64,000 bases of DNA from a virus (IMGVR_UViG_3300048930_000528:1-64000), one strand, 5' to 3'. Positions 8,599-17,643 are shown, counted from the first letter of the stretch. Translations and numbers: made by a program. Notes: generated from the letters alone by a model not told the origin.

Positions 8599-9227
8599 CG
8601 GGTTACCTCCGTCATTTCCTTTGCGCCCAGGTACAGGCCTTGGCGCTTGGTGAGCCAGTCGCGCTCGTACGTCTGCCACGACTGGAGATCGTTGTCAGAG
8701 CGGCGGGCCAACTCCGATTTCACGTACAGGGCGATCGCCTCGGCCTCGCGCAGGCCAAACTTCGGCAAGCCGTCGCCGTCGGCGAAGGTGCTTTTGATTC
8801 CGTCCCACACGATGACCAAGCGGCGGTCGGCCTGCACGTAGGGCGACACGTAGAAGATCCCGCCCCATCCTGCGATGGCAATGGCGCCGTTCTCCCGCCC
8901 CCCGCGGATCAGGGAGTAGCGGTCGGCAAAAGACACTGAGGCGAGATCCGTCCGTCCGGTCTCGTTTCCATCGGCGTCGAGCGAAGCGATGTAGGCCTCG
9001 CGCGGACGGGCGCGGTCGGGAAGCGTGCCGCGGGATGCCAGCCCTTCAACCACGAGGTCGCTCTGCTGGTAGATCGCCTCCAGTCCCTCGCGGTAGTACG
9101 GCACAAGCTCCTGAATGCTCGTGAGCGCCGCCTCGATCAGCCGGTCGATAAACGTCTGCGCGCCCTCCCGCTCCGCATCGACGGGCAGGAACTCACGGAC
9201 GAGTGCCTTGAATTGGGACCAGGTCAT
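8595..9227 (-). CDS. Head-tail adaptor
   Basis: 210 aa, helical, opening MTWSQFKALVREFLPVDAER, with LPYY-like helices and a C-terminal segment EAEAIALYVKSELARRSDND. This pattern (SW/SQF...LV...FL, then a helix pair ending in 'alalYV.selar') is typical of podovirus tail-tubular/adaptor proteins that sit below the portal. It lies between capsid and fibre genes. Its start overlaps the stop of the upstream frame (ATGA), which supports the upstream gene ending in the shifted frame. Confidence 0.6.
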   Translation of the reverse strand: MTWSQFKALVREFLPVDAEREGAQTFIDRLIEAALTSIQELVPYYREGLEAIYQQSDLVVEGLASRGTLPDRARPREAYIASLDADGNETGRTDLASVSFADRYSLIRGGRENGAIAIAGWGGIFYVSPYVQADRRLVIVWDGIKSTFADGDGLPKFGLREAEAIALYVKSELARRSDNDLQSWQTYERDWLTKRQGLYLGAKEMTEVTR

Positions 9228-9653
9228 CTGCGCTTCGGTGATTCTTCGGCCAGTTCAACAGGCGGAGCCTGTCGTGTGGTGCGGATTGCTACGGATTCAG
9301 GTGCCGCGGGCTCGGCCGGCTTCTTAGCGTCGGCGACTTGTTGCGGAGTAAGGGTGCGTCCCGCACGATCGGCAATTGCTGCCCGGGGCGGAGGAGACGG
9401 CTGGCTGTTGCGCGGCGAGGGTGCGAAGGAACTGACTTCCTTCCTCGGATTTTTTTTTTGCCTCCTCGTACTCGGAGGAGGTGATCTCGCTGACCTGCGG
9501 GATGCCGGCCGCAGCCAGGGTGCTCGCAGCAGGTTCCCCCACTGCGAGCACCCCAAGCCACGAGCCACCGACGTTAGCAACGGGCTCGAAAGTAAACACC
9601 AGCCCGCCAGTCTTGTACTGGCGGCTGGCGTTGGTGGTCTTGAAGTACCTCAT
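9224..9653 (-). CDS. Small virion-operon protein requiring a frameshift at a run of 10 A
   Basis: Frame 1 starts at ATG 9653 (MRYFKTTNASRQYKTGG) and reads GCA AAA AAA AAA TCC at 9461-9447, then stops at 9324. A second frame, entered by dropping one A, continues through PQQVADAKKPAEPAAPESVA to a stop that overlaps the adaptor start (9224-9227). The shifted product would be about 142 aa. Both halves look coding. The run lies at 9450-9459. This may be transcriptional slippage, programmed frameshifting, or a homopolymer sequencing error. The N-part shares a domain with the C-terminus of the gene at 12192-13328. Confidence 0.5.
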
Positions 9654-9680
9654 CACGTCGGGATCAGGTAGCCCTCAAGC

Positions 9681-11396
9681 TTAGCTGGCCGGGTTCGGGA
9701 CAGTGCAGCCCAGCGCGCTGATGTTCGGGCACTCGCCCGAGAAGTTGTAGATGATCAGGTGGCGGTGCGGCCGGTCGAGCATCGGCGTCCACTTCGTCGA
9801 GCGCAGGTTGTACTCCTGCACGTTCGGCGTGATGACGCACTTGTACTCGCTGCGGGTCTTGGCGTCCGGGTCCGTGCGCTTCACCGACTTCGTACCGGCC
9901 ACGCCGATCTTCATGTCGGAGAAGTCGAGGAACCACAGCATGCGACCGCGGGAGCGGAAGTCTTCGCCGCCGACGGTCGTGTTGAATGCCGACACGTGAT
10001 CGTCGAAGAACGAGTCGTGGAAGACCGCCCACTGCACGCCCGCATCCGGGATGTCGTACATGTTGTAGTTGAAGAGCACCACGCCGTCGTGGGTGATCTT
10101 CTCGCCGATCTTGGCGTAGCGGATGGTGTCCCAGCCCTTCCGATCCTTGTAGTACTTCGCCATGACGTCGTCGATCTTGCCGGCCGTCCAGCGGTCGGTC
10201 AGGGAGTCGATGACGGAGATCTTGTCGCCGTCGGCCTCGCGGTACCGCTTGAGGTAGTACAGCTGCTCGAAGATGTAGTCGAGGTCGAGCGGCGCACCGT
10301 TCATGTCGATGACGCGCTGGCAATCCGACAGGATGGTGAAGAAGCCGAGGGCGTTCGCCTTGTACTCGAGCGGGCAGTTCGGGGCGAGGACGTCGCCGAT
10401 GGCGTCGAGGTCTTGGTAGCCTTCGACGGTCTGCTTGTCCGAGATCCGCTGGCCGTAGAACACCGAGTTCATCCAGGCGTTCTCCTCAAACATCGTCATT
10501 TGCTTGTTCTGCTCGGCGATGTTGTTGTACTGGAAGCCCTGCATGAACGCGTTGATCTTGCCGGTCATGATCGCGTCCAGGATCTTCTTGTACTGCTCGT
10601 CGATGCAGCGGGAGAACCGGGTCGTCTGGAGCCAGTTCACGATGATCTTCTTGCTCAGGTTGACCGGCGGGTTGTAGCACCACGACTCGCGGTCGGAGAC
10701 TGAGTTGGCACCGGTCTGGGCCACGCCGAAGGTCGGCTGGTAGGCAGCCTTCTCGCCGGAGTTATAGCCGGCCCACGTGCTGGGCGCGACGTTGGGCTCG
10801 ACGGTGACGATCGCCTTGGAGACGCCGCCGGAATCCGCGTTGATGGCAGTGACGATCTTGAAGACGAGGGTCTTCGCGTTCTTGGCGGAGCTGTCGTCCC
10901 ACGTGAGGACGATCAGGGTGTTGCCCGGCAGGAAGTGCCGCTCGATGTTTTCGAGGTCTGTCTTCAGCCACGAGTTGCCTAGGTTGAGCGTCAGATCCCA
11001 CGCGGACGCCGGGTAGGCGATGCCGCCGTTGGTCGTGCCCGCATAGGGATTGACCGTGCCGGCCTCGATGCCGAAGTAGTTCGCATTCACGTGCGAACGC
11101 TGCGGACGCTGGATGTACGGCAGGATGATCGACTGCTCGCCGATCTTCTGCGTGCCGAGCGCGGACTTGATGTTGGTGATGTTCGAGCGGAGGAAAGTCG
11201 CGAAGCCGGATTCCTGAACGCCGAGCACCTTGGCTTCGGCAGCATTCATGATGACGCGGGCCAGATCGATTTCCTTGTTGGAAAGCGCCTCCATCTCCCC
11301 AGGGGTAAGCCCCTTGATCGACGTGGCGGTGAGGGTGCATCCGCAGGACGAGTCAACTTTGACTACGCGCGGGAGACAGTTAACAACGAGTGCCAT
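9681..11396 (-). CDS. Major capsid protein
   Basis: 571 aa between the scaffold-like gene and the adaptor, the standard place of the capsid gene. Acidic, with HK97-like features by composition: an N-terminal helical arm (GEMEALSNKEIDLARVIMNA), a central domain with FEENAWMNSVFYGQR, and a C-terminal beta-rich part (NTTVGGEDFRSRGRMLWFLD). There is no protease domain, fitting a scaffold-driven head. It is large for a capsid protein and has a cysteine-rich N-terminus (SSCGC). The 5' leader carries an 8-bp hairpin and no obvious Shine-Dalgarno. The call relies on context more than on sequence signature. Confidence 0.7.
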   Translation of the reverse strand: MALVVNCLPRVVKVDSSCGCTLTATSIKGLTPGEMEALSNKEIDLARVIMNAAEAKVLGVQESGFATFLRSNITNIKSALGTQKIGEQSIILPYIQRPQRSHVNANYFGIEAGTVNPYAGTTNGGIAYPASAWDLTLNLGNSWLKTDLENIERHFLPGNTLIVLTWDDSSAKNAKTLVFKIVTAINADSGGVSKAIVTVEPNVAPSTWAGYNSGEKAAYQPTFGVAQTGANSVSDRESWCYNPPVNLSKKIIVNWLQTTRFSRCIDEQYKKILDAIMTGKINAFMQGFQYNNIAEQNKQMTMFEENAWMNSVFYGQRISDKQTVEGYQDLDAIGDVLAPNCPLEYKANALGFFTILSDCQRVIDMNGAPLDLDYIFEQLYYLKRYREADGDKISVIDSLTDRWTAGKIDDVMAKYYKDRKGWDTIRYAKIGEKITHDGVVLFNYNMYDIPDAGVQWAVFHDSFFDDHVSAFNTTVGGEDFRSRGRMLWFLDFSDMKIGVAGTKSVKRTDPDAKTRSEYKCVITPNVQEYNLRSTKWTPMLDRPHRHLIIYNFSGECPNISALGCTVPNPAS

Positions 11397-11405
11397 GGGT
11401 GTATT

Positions 11406-11427
11406 GGGTTGCAGTTACTTGCAACCC
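11406..11427 (-). promoter_or_regulatory. Stem-loop in the capsid gene leader
   Basis: GGGTTGCA (11406-11413) pairs perfectly with TGCAACCC (11420-11427) around a 6-nt loop, ending 10 nt upstream of the capsid ATG. No purine-rich ribosome-binding site is seen between hairpin and ATG. It could stabilise the mRNA or control initiation. The remaining leader (11428-11527) is AT-rich with T- and A-runs but no clear terminator. Confidence 0.45.
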
Positions 11428-11527
11428 GAGGTTACACACCCGGCTCCGCGCATTTCTCGCCAACCCCGAAAATGCCTAGGTTTTTTTCAAAATCGCCAAA
11501 AACGGCTTTGTTTTGACATTCCTCAAA

Positions 11528-12217
11528 TCACTTTCGCGCCGCTTCGGGCCGCTTGGCCACCACGAAAAGATCCTCGCCGCGCAGCGTAGTGGGGTAGCCT
11601 GATGCCTCAAGGAATCGCACGATGCGGGAGTGCTGGGTATCCGTGATGGCATTGCGCCACACGTCGAGCGTCTCGCGCCTATCGATCACGAATCCGGCCG
11701 AGCGCAGCAGGTCGTCCAGTTCGTACGGCGCATATTCCCGGACGTGCGGCCGGTAGAGCATGGGTGGGACAAGCCGCATGGCATGGTGCATGACGGTGAT
11801 ACTCACTGCATTCGGCGTCGTCAGGAACAGCTTCCCGCCGGGGCGGAGGAGATTGATCGTGGCCCGTAGCATGGAGTCCGCGCCCGTACCTCGCCACTCG
11901 GTGGCGATGAGGCCATTTGGCGGATCGACGTCATTGACGTGCTCCAGCACCTCCATGCAGAGAACCAAGTCGAAGTGTTGCAGCCGACCCGCCTCGAACA
12001 TGATCGCCTCGCCCCTGCGCAGGTCGCACGTCGTGGCATGCAGCTCGTCCTCCGGAAACCGGCTGCGGTAGAGCGGGGTGAATGCGCCGTGCCCGCCAAG
12101 CTCCAGCACGCGCAGCGGCTTGCTGCGGTCCAGCGTGGCCAGCCATTCGAGGCTGACGCGGAACCGCTCCATGTGGTCGCGGGTGTAGGAGTCAGCCGAG
12201 TAGTCGCAGGTACTCAT
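11528..12217 (-). CDS. Class I SAM-dependent methyltransferase
   Basis: 229 aa with the Rossmann methyltransferase signatures: motif I VLELGGHGAFTP (about residues 37-48), acidic strand 4 DLVLCMEVLEHV, and LRPGGKLFLTTPN. This belongs to the small-molecule/sugar methyltransferase type (Methyltransf_11/23-like), not a DNA methylase, as no NPPY/DPPY is present. It overlaps the end of the upstream glycosidase-like gene and lies between scaffold and capsid, so it may methylate a glycan or virion component. The substrate is unknown. Confidence 0.75.
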   Translation of the reverse strand: MSTCDYSADSYTRDHMERFRVSLEWLATLDRSKPLRVLELGGHGAFTPLYRSRFPEDELHATTCDLRRGEAIMFEAGRLQHFDLVLCMEVLEHVNDVDPPNGLIATEWRGTGADSMLRATINLLRPGGKLFLTTPNAVSITVMHHAMRLVPPMLYRPHVREYAPYELDDLLRSAGFVIDRRETLDVWRNAITDTQHSRIVRFLEASGYPTTLRGEDLFVVAKRPEAARK

Positions 12218-13328
12218 CCTTGTGGATCTCCGTTACGCCAGGCCGGCTGGCGACAAGTTCAACGGTGGCCGGGTCCGTCACTTCGACGACGCCCGGAAGA
12301 TTGCCCAGCAAGATCGATCGCGGGCCTTTGGTGTGCTGCCACTCAAGATACCTGCCGACACCCGTGCGGATAGGCCGCGTGGCGTTGGTTGTCTTGAAGT
12401 AGCGGGCGCGCGGCGTGGTGAACGCAGCCACGCCCTTGAACTCAAGCTCGCTGTCCTTGATGCGAACCAAGGCATCGTAGCTGTCGTTGATGCCCACGGT
12501 GACAAGGTGCGTGCCATCAAGCAGGACGTGGCCAACGGGGAACACCACGTAGGGCATCCAGTGTGGCACCGACGGGTTCGGCTGCTCCGGGTCGTTGCCG
12601 CTGGCTCGCGCGATCGGTTCGGTGATGCCCACTATGTCGAACGGCGGCTCGAGTGCGAAGGAGTAGGCCCCGAAGTTGTACCGGCGGATGCGCTCAGGGT
12701 GGGGAACGTGCGAGTGGAAGAAGCTGATGAAGGCATCGCTCATGGCCATGGGCGGTGTGCCGCCACGCATCTCGCCCTCCGGCCAGTGAATTTGCTGCTT
12801 GCCCTTCCACTCATTCACCACGTTGCCATCGTCGTCGATCTCAACCACGACATGCGGCGAGATGCGGTACACGAAGAACAGGCGGCCGTCCTTCGAGAAG
12901 AACTGCCAGTTCTTCTCGGACTTGTCGAAGTTGCGGCCGTAGCGGATGTCGATGACACGCTCCACGTCGAGTTCTTCGTCGAGTTGCACGAGCTTCTGCA
13001 CGGAAACATAGGGCTGCCGGGTGTAGTGGCCTTCGGTGTAGGCCATCATCACCTTGTCGCCGTGCATGAAGAGTCGTGCGTCCTCAAACTGCTCATGACC
13101 GAGTGGCGCAGGCAGGTTCATCACCTTGATCCGCTTCGAGTCGCGCCCGTTCAAGACACACAGGACGATCTCGCACCGGCCCTTTGTGGGGTTGAAGTGC
13201 CGGGTCGTTAGGATGGTGGATTCACCAAGGCGAATCATCCCGCTGTTGTAGGCCCTGCCCTTGGCCCACGAATGCCGGATGAAGTCCGCCCGCACCTGCT
13301 GGGTGATGGAGGGGATGCGGTCCATCAC
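12192..13328 (-). CDS. GH130-like beta-propeller protein with C-terminal YFKTTNA domain
   Basis: 378 aa. Blade-like repeats with FEDARLFMHGDKVMMAYTEG, EKNWQFFSKDGRLFFVYRI and GGTPPMAMSDAFISFFHSHV resemble five-bladed propellers of glycoside phosphorylase/hydrolase families (GH130/GH43 type). The first of these is the likely active-site blade. Residues about 305-378 form a separate domain (ARYFKTTNATRPIRTG ... VTEIHKDEYLRLL) also found at the start of the 9224-9653 gene. Gene order and overlaps put it in the late operon beside a methyltransferase. Glycan modification or a virion glycan-binding role is inferred; the family assignment is tentative. Confidence 0.5.
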   Translation of the reverse strand: MMDRIPSITQQVRADFIRHSWAKGRAYNSGMIRLGESTILTTRHFNPTKGRCEIVLCVLNGRDSKRIKVMNLPAPLGHEQFEDARLFMHGDKVMMAYTEGHYTRQPYVSVQKLVQLDEELDVERVIDIRYGRNFDKSEKNWQFFSKDGRLFFVYRISPHVVVEIDDDGNVVNEWKGKQQIHWPEGEMRGGTPPMAMSDAFISFFHSHVPHPERIRRYNFGAYSFALEPPFDIVGITEPIARASGNDPEQPNPSVPHWMPYVVFPVGHVLLDGTHLVTVGINDSYDALVRIKDSELEFKGVAAFTTPRARYFKTTNATRPIRTGVGRYLEWQHTKGPRSILLGNLPGVVEVTDPATVELVASRPGVTEIHKDEYLRLLG

Positions 13329-14761
13329 TCTTCGCCTAGGAGGAGCCGACGTGCAAGGGACGGGCGCTCGGCGCCCTCGCTACCGCCGGAGGCCGGGATC
13401 GGCGACGGGCGGGGCGCGGGCGGAGCCGATGCGGCCGGCGGGGTCACGGGAGCCGCAGCCGGCGGGGTGGCCGCGGGAGTGACGGCTGGCGCCTTCGGCG
13501 TGCGCTTAAAGCCGGCCTTCTCCAGCCGGGCCTGCTCCTGCGCGATGTAGTCGCGGGTCGCCTTCACGGCAGTTTCCTTTGCCCGCTCGATGATCTCCTG
13601 ATTCGTGAAGGTCCAGTACTTCGACCGCTCTGCAACCGGAAGGCGGAAGTACACGCTGCGAGTGGCGAACCGCTTCCCCTCCTTCATGCGAGCCGCGCCC
13701 CCGGACTGCTCGAACTCGTCGCAGGTCTGGTTGATGAACTGGCTGATCCGGCTGTGCGTCGGATTCTTCTCGTCGAAGGCGGCGATGGCCCGGCCGGTCT
13801 TGGGGTTGATGGTCGTCAGCCGCATGAACTCCTCCATGTCGTTTGCCGCCGTAGCGAACACCTTCTGCGACACCTCGACCTCGAAGGCGTAGTCCTCGCG
13901 GAGCTTCGCCATGCCGCTGCCGGGCTTGGCTTTCTCGGCCTCCGCGAAGGCAGCCTTCATGTCGTCGCTCAGGCCGGCATGCAGGAGTTCGCCAAAGAGC
14001 TTGTCGGCCTTCTGCTTGATGACGGGCTCCTCTTTGATGCGGTAGATCTCGTCGTGCGCTGACTTGATCTGCTCGTCGGTCTCGCGGCGAATCTCCTCGC
14101 GGATCTTGGCGGTCTTGAGTTCGTCGGCTTCGAGGGGGTTGAACCGCACCGCGTTGGCCGCGAGCCAGTCCTGGTACTCCTCGTTCGTGTCGTCGAAGCG
14201 GACGTTCGGGTCTTTGCGCTTCGCCGCGGCGAGGTAGTCGTTGTGCTCCTTGAAGAACTTCAGGAGCTTGGCAGAGCGGCCGGCGTACTTCTCGGGGTTG
14301 GTGCGCTCGCCAATGCGGGCGAGTTCGAGCTGGGCCTTCTCCTCGGGGAGAAGCTCCGACTCGTCGATGGGCGCAGGGGGCGGCGTCGCAGCAGGTGCCG
14401 GGGCCGGCTTGGGCTCCTCCGCGGTTGGCGCGGGAGGGATCTCCTTCTTCTTCGCACGGATCGGCTTCACCGGCTCCGGTTCGGGAGTGGGCGCGGCCGG
14501 CGCGGGTGCCGGCTTCTCCTCGGTCGGCTTGGCCCCCTCGGCGGGCGGCGTGGCGGCGGGCTCCTCGGGCGCGTCGAGTGCCTCGTGGATCGACCGCGGG
14601 CGGTCGTTCTCGTCCACGGGCGGCGGAGTGTCCTCCGCGGGCGCGCCTTCTTCGACAATGCCGAAGAGGAGCTTGAGGCTGGGATCGAGCGCCGCGTCGC
14701 CCGTGGGCGGCGTGGCAGGAGTTGCCGGCGCGGCCGGCGGCGTGTCGGTGGGAGTACTCAT
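13325..14761 (-). CDS. Scaffold-like protein
   Basis: 478 aa. Residues 1-135 are a disordered Pro/Ala/Glu-rich region. Residues 140-400 are long charged helices (EEKAQLELARIGERTNPEKY, EEIRRETDEQIKSAHDEIYR), followed by another Pro/Ala-rich segment and a basic C-terminal helix (RPSLARRLLLGEE). Position between portal and capsid plus helical, low-complexity composition fit a head scaffolding protein. Its ATG is 10 bp after the portal stop, and its stop overlaps the next start (ATGA). Confidence 0.7.
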   Translation of the reverse strand: MSTPTDTPPAAPATPATPPTGDAALDPSLKLLFGIVEEGAPAEDTPPPVDENDRPRSIHEALDAPEEPAATPPAEGAKPTEEKPAPAPAAPTPEPEPVKPIRAKKKEIPPAPTAEEPKPAPAPAATPPPAPIDESELLPEEKAQLELARIGERTNPEKYAGRSAKLLKFFKEHNDYLAAAKRKDPNVRFDDTNEEYQDWLAANAVRFNPLEADELKTAKIREEIRRETDEQIKSAHDEIYRIKEEPVIKQKADKLFGELLHAGLSDDMKAAFAEAEKAKPGSGMAKLREDYAFEVEVSQKVFATAANDMEEFMRLTTINPKTGRAIAAFDEKNPTHSRISQFINQTCDEFEQSGGAARMKEGKRFATRSVYFRLPVAERSKYWTFTNQEIIERAKETAVKATRDYIAQEQARLEKAGFKRTPKAPAVTPAATPPAAAPVTPPAASAPPAPRPSPIPASGGSEGAERPSLARRLLLGEE

Positions 14762-14770
14762 GTCGAAAGG

Positions 14771-17083
14771 TTACGCGGCTTGCGGCTCGCCAAGTTCGGG
14801 CGGCGCAGCGCCAACGGGAAGTGCGGCCGGCGGCGGGCCGGGAGGCAGGGCCTCGCCTGGAACCGGGGGAGGCGGCTGGGCCTGACCCATCATCTGCGAA
14901 AGCGCGGCCTCGATCTGGGCAAGGCGCTGTTCCACGTCGCCCGCTCCCCCGATGGACTCCTCCTCGCCGTCCTCCAGTTCGAGATTCAGGTCCGTCGCAC
15001 CGGCCATGCGGGCCAGTTCGTTGACCATGTCGAACAGGCGGCGGGCTCCGAGCTTCTTGGCCACCGGCTCGATTTGCAGGATCATGCCGAGCAGCTTCGA
15101 TAGGGCCTCGGCGCCCTGCACGTTGGTCGCACGCTCCGAACCGTCGCGCGACTCAAAGGTGTAGTCGTACTGGAGCTGAGATACATCGCCAATGACGGTC
15201 GTCTTGATCGGGATGATGTCGCTGTCAGGCCGGTCGCGGTAGGCCTCCTCGTCGAGGAACTTGAAGCCAGCCTTGCGGATCGTGCCCTTCGTGTAGCGGT
15301 GGGTGACAGGTACGCGGAAGGCCTGAGTCGAACAGCAAATAAGCGACTCGTAGAGCAGTCGGCGCACCGCGGCGCGCTGTTCGTCGATGCCGTCGGAGAC
15401 GAAGGACTGGATCGCATTGGTCGTCGTCGCAATCTCGGCCACCTCGCGGGCGGCGACGGTCTTCTCGATCGGCTGGCCCGCTTCGTTGGGGCTCATCGCA
15501 ACGATGCGGTCGGCGAAGGAGACCACGCGCGCCATGGCATCGTAGATCTCCATGAGCTTCGCCCGCATGTCGGCCTGGATGAAAGTGATGACGGCGTTTG
15601 CCCCTTGGTTCGGCGAGTTCAGCCCAAGCTGGCGCATCTTGGCGCCTGAGTAGAGGAGCACCATGGGGTCGGTGTAGATGCTGCCGCGCTCCGCAGCCTT
15701 CTTGATCTCCGCCTGCATGCTCGGCTCAAGGGCATCCTTGTCCACTGCCCAAATCTGCATGAGGCCCGCCTTGAGGACCATCATCAACTGGGTCATGAGA
15801 TTCGAGAGCTGGTCTTGGAACGGCATCAGCTCCATCGCCATCGAGGCGCTGACCTCGCGATCGTCGTTCTCGTTGTACCCACCGTAGCAGGCCGGCAGCG
15901 AAGGCATCACCTCGGCGCCAATGATTGTGTGGTCGCCGGCAATCGTGAGGCGGACCCACACGTCTTGATTCAACTCCGAGACCCCGAGCTTCTTGAAGTT
16001 GATCTTCTTGAAGACCTGACCCACCACACAGCCGTTGCTCCGGTTGCGTTCGTTGTAGATGCCGATCTGGTTGCGACGGTCGTTCTCGCCGGCCGGATTC
16101 TGAGAAAGCTCAGGCCAGCTGAGGATCTTCGGGTCGAAGTAGTAGTTGAAGTACGAGCCGTACTGCTCGAACAGACCGTGCATGCTGTCCCCCATGGAGA
16201 CGGCATCGAGGTTGTAGTAGTCACCATCAAGGAGGTCGCCAAAGCGGACGATGTCCCAGTAACCAATCCAGCGCGGGCCGGTGTCGGTGTTGATGTTGGG
16301 TAGGGGGGCGGAGTTATCCCAGAAGGTCCGGGTGGGGTGGGGCGCAACGAAGTCGATACCCTCGCGCACGATGTAGCTCTCGGTCTCGATCTCCTCGGAT
16401 TCGAGGTTCACGCTCTTCGGGCGCCAGCCGGTCTGAACATCCCATCCGCACCGCGGGAACACGATGCTCCGCGAGTACATGAACTGGTGCCGGTAGGTCT
16501 GCGCAAAGAAGTGCCGGTGGTTGTACTGGTTGGCCATCACGTCCACGCGCTGGGAGAGCGCATCGCCGCGGAGCTTTGCCACGTCGTCCGTACCGCGGGG
16601 GGCGTAGGAGAGGAACGGCCACAGGTTGGAGAATCGGGCGGTCTGCGCCGCCACGCGCCGCGTGACGTTGGCGCGAATCAGATTGATCGGCGTGTCTTGG
16701 AGCTTCGGCAGGTTGACCGACAGCCGGTTGTCGTCTCCAGGCTTTTCGCCCGGCTTTTGGACGACGTACTTCTCCAGTGCCTCCTTACCCATCCCGGTGA
16801 GCTGCTGGCAAAGCCCCTCGATCTTCAGCTTCCCCTCCGCCCACATCAAAAGCGGAATCGTCTCCGGCTGGATCGGTCGCCCATCCATCGCCATGTCCAC
16901 CGCCTGATACTTCGCTGCGTGGCGCAGGCTGCGACGCATCCCGTCCTCCACCAGGTCCATCACGCTGCACTGAATCGCCTTCCTCGCCTTCCCCTTCGGG
17001 TCGGTCTCGTCCTTGCACGTGAAGATCGCCCGGAGATCCTGGGGCTCGAGCTTGTACTTCTTGAGGAGAAGGCGATGGACCAT
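14771..17083 (-). CDS. Portal protein
   Basis: 770 aa, the size of podovirus-type portals. Recognisable elements: an N-terminal helical part, FFAQTYRHQFMYSRSIVFPR (clip/wing region), EEIETESYIVREGIDFVAPH, and a C-terminal helical barrel followed by a Pro/Gly-rich tail. Immediately downstream is the scaffold-like gene; upstream lie an HTH protein and terminase large subunit. It forms the dodecameric DNA channel at one vertex of the head. Start chosen at ATG 17083, but an upstream frame overlaps its 5' end. Confidence 0.85.
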   Translation of the reverse strand: MVHRLLLKKYKLEPQDLRAIFTCKDETDPKGKARKAIQCSVMDLVEDGMRRSLRHAAKYQAVDMAMDGRPIQPETIPLLMWAEGKLKIEGLCQQLTGMGKEALEKYVVQKPGEKPGDDNRLSVNLPKLQDTPINLIRANVTRRVAAQTARFSNLWPFLSYAPRGTDDVAKLRGDALSQRVDVMANQYNHRHFFAQTYRHQFMYSRSIVFPRCGWDVQTGWRPKSVNLESEEIETESYIVREGIDFVAPHPTRTFWDNSAPLPNINTDTGPRWIGYWDIVRFGDLLDGDYYNLDAVSMGDSMHGLFEQYGSYFNYYFDPKILSWPELSQNPAGENDRRNQIGIYNERNRSNGCVVGQVFKKINFKKLGVSELNQDVWVRLTIAGDHTIIGAEVMPSLPACYGGYNENDDREVSASMAMELMPFQDQLSNLMTQLMMVLKAGLMQIWAVDKDALEPSMQAEIKKAAERGSIYTDPMVLLYSGAKMRQLGLNSPNQGANAVITFIQADMRAKLMEIYDAMARVVSFADRIVAMSPNEAGQPIEKTVAAREVAEIATTTNAIQSFVSDGIDEQRAAVRRLLYESLICCSTQAFRVPVTHRYTKGTIRKAGFKFLDEEAYRDRPDSDIIPIKTTVIGDVSQLQYDYTFESRDGSERATNVQGAEALSKLLGMILQIEPVAKKLGARRLFDMVNELARMAGATDLNLELEDGEEESIGGAGDVEQRLAQIEAALSQMMGQAQPPPPVPGEALPPGPPPAALPVGAAPPELGEPQAA

Positions 17084-17417
17084 GTTTGGGGATCGGGTTC
17101 GGAATGATGTCGTTCGTGAAGGGCCGCATTACCTCGGCCTCAAGGAGCGTCAGAAGCAGGCAGGCCGGTCCGGGGAGCCGGTTCGTCGTAGGGAATGACG
17201 ACTGGTTGAGGTACGAGTGCGGCAGGCAGATGAGCGACGCCAACTCGGAGGACGTGAGATTGAGGAAGCGAGCGAGCCGGCAGTATCGGTCGTAGTCCCA
17301 GCGAGCGATGATACCGAGCTTCGCATAGTGTAGGTCGAACAGGACGGAAGCGGGCGTCTTGAACTTCGATGGCCTGTTCTGGAAGACCGGTTTCCAAACC
17401 TTATTCTTCGTCGTCAT
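16785..17417 (-). CDS. Xre-type HTH protein overlapping the portal gene start
   Basis: From ATG 17417 the frame reads MTTKNKVWKPVFQNRPSKFK, then a helix-turn-helix (LARFLNLTSSELASLICLPH) and LPGPACLLLTLLEAEVM, a pattern typical of the Xre C-terminal helix. Residues 1-112 (17417 to about 17084) look genuine. The rest overlaps the portal for 299 bp and is compositionally a shadow, so the true stop may have been lost or a frameshift may be present. It overlaps the upstream gene by 17 bp. It could regulate late transcription or packaging. Confidence 0.5.
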   Translation of the reverse strand: MTTKNKVWKPVFQNRPSKFKTPASVLFDLHYAKLGIIARWDYDRYCRLARFLNLTSSELASLICLPHSYLNQSSFPTTNRLPGPACLLLTLLEAEVMRPFTNDIIPNPIPKHGPSPSPQEVQARAPGSPGDLHVQGRDRPEGEGEEGDSVQRDGPGGGRDASQPAPRSEVSGGGHGDGWATDPAGDDSAFDVGGGEAEDRGALPAAHRDG

Positions 17418-17643
17418 CGCCGCCGAGATTGGGCATCCCGTCGTCAGCGTTGTCGTCGTTCGATTCGAGGTCATCGGCGGCTTCGGTGCCGGCCTCGGCC
17501 TCTTCGAGTTCAAGGACCAGCGTCTGCTCGTCCTTCGAGTAGATCGCCGTCGTGAGGTTGACCTTGGCGCCGGGCTCCATGTCGGAGATCAGTTCGGCCA
17601 CCTCGGGGTTTTTCTTCAGGTCGATGGAGAGTCGTTGGGACAT
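17401..17643 (-). CDS. Acidic small protein
   Basis: 80 aa from ATG 17643 (MSQRLSIDLKKNPEVAEL). A short folded N-part is followed by a strongly acidic disordered tail (EEAEAGTEAADDLESNDDNA ... GGDDDEE). A promoter-like element lies 22-50 bp upstream. Conserved position between terminase and portal, function unknown; acidic tails occur in capsid decoration and DNA-mimic proteins. Confidence 0.6.
   Translation of the reverse strand: MSQRLSIDLKKNPEVAELISDMEPGAKVNLTTAIYSKDEQTLVLELEEAEAGTEAADDLESNDDNADDGMPNLGGDDDEE

Noticed and set aside
17140-17397. 85-aa frame between terminase and portal
   Set aside because: Arg/Pro-rich shadow of the HTH frame, which has a recognisable domain.
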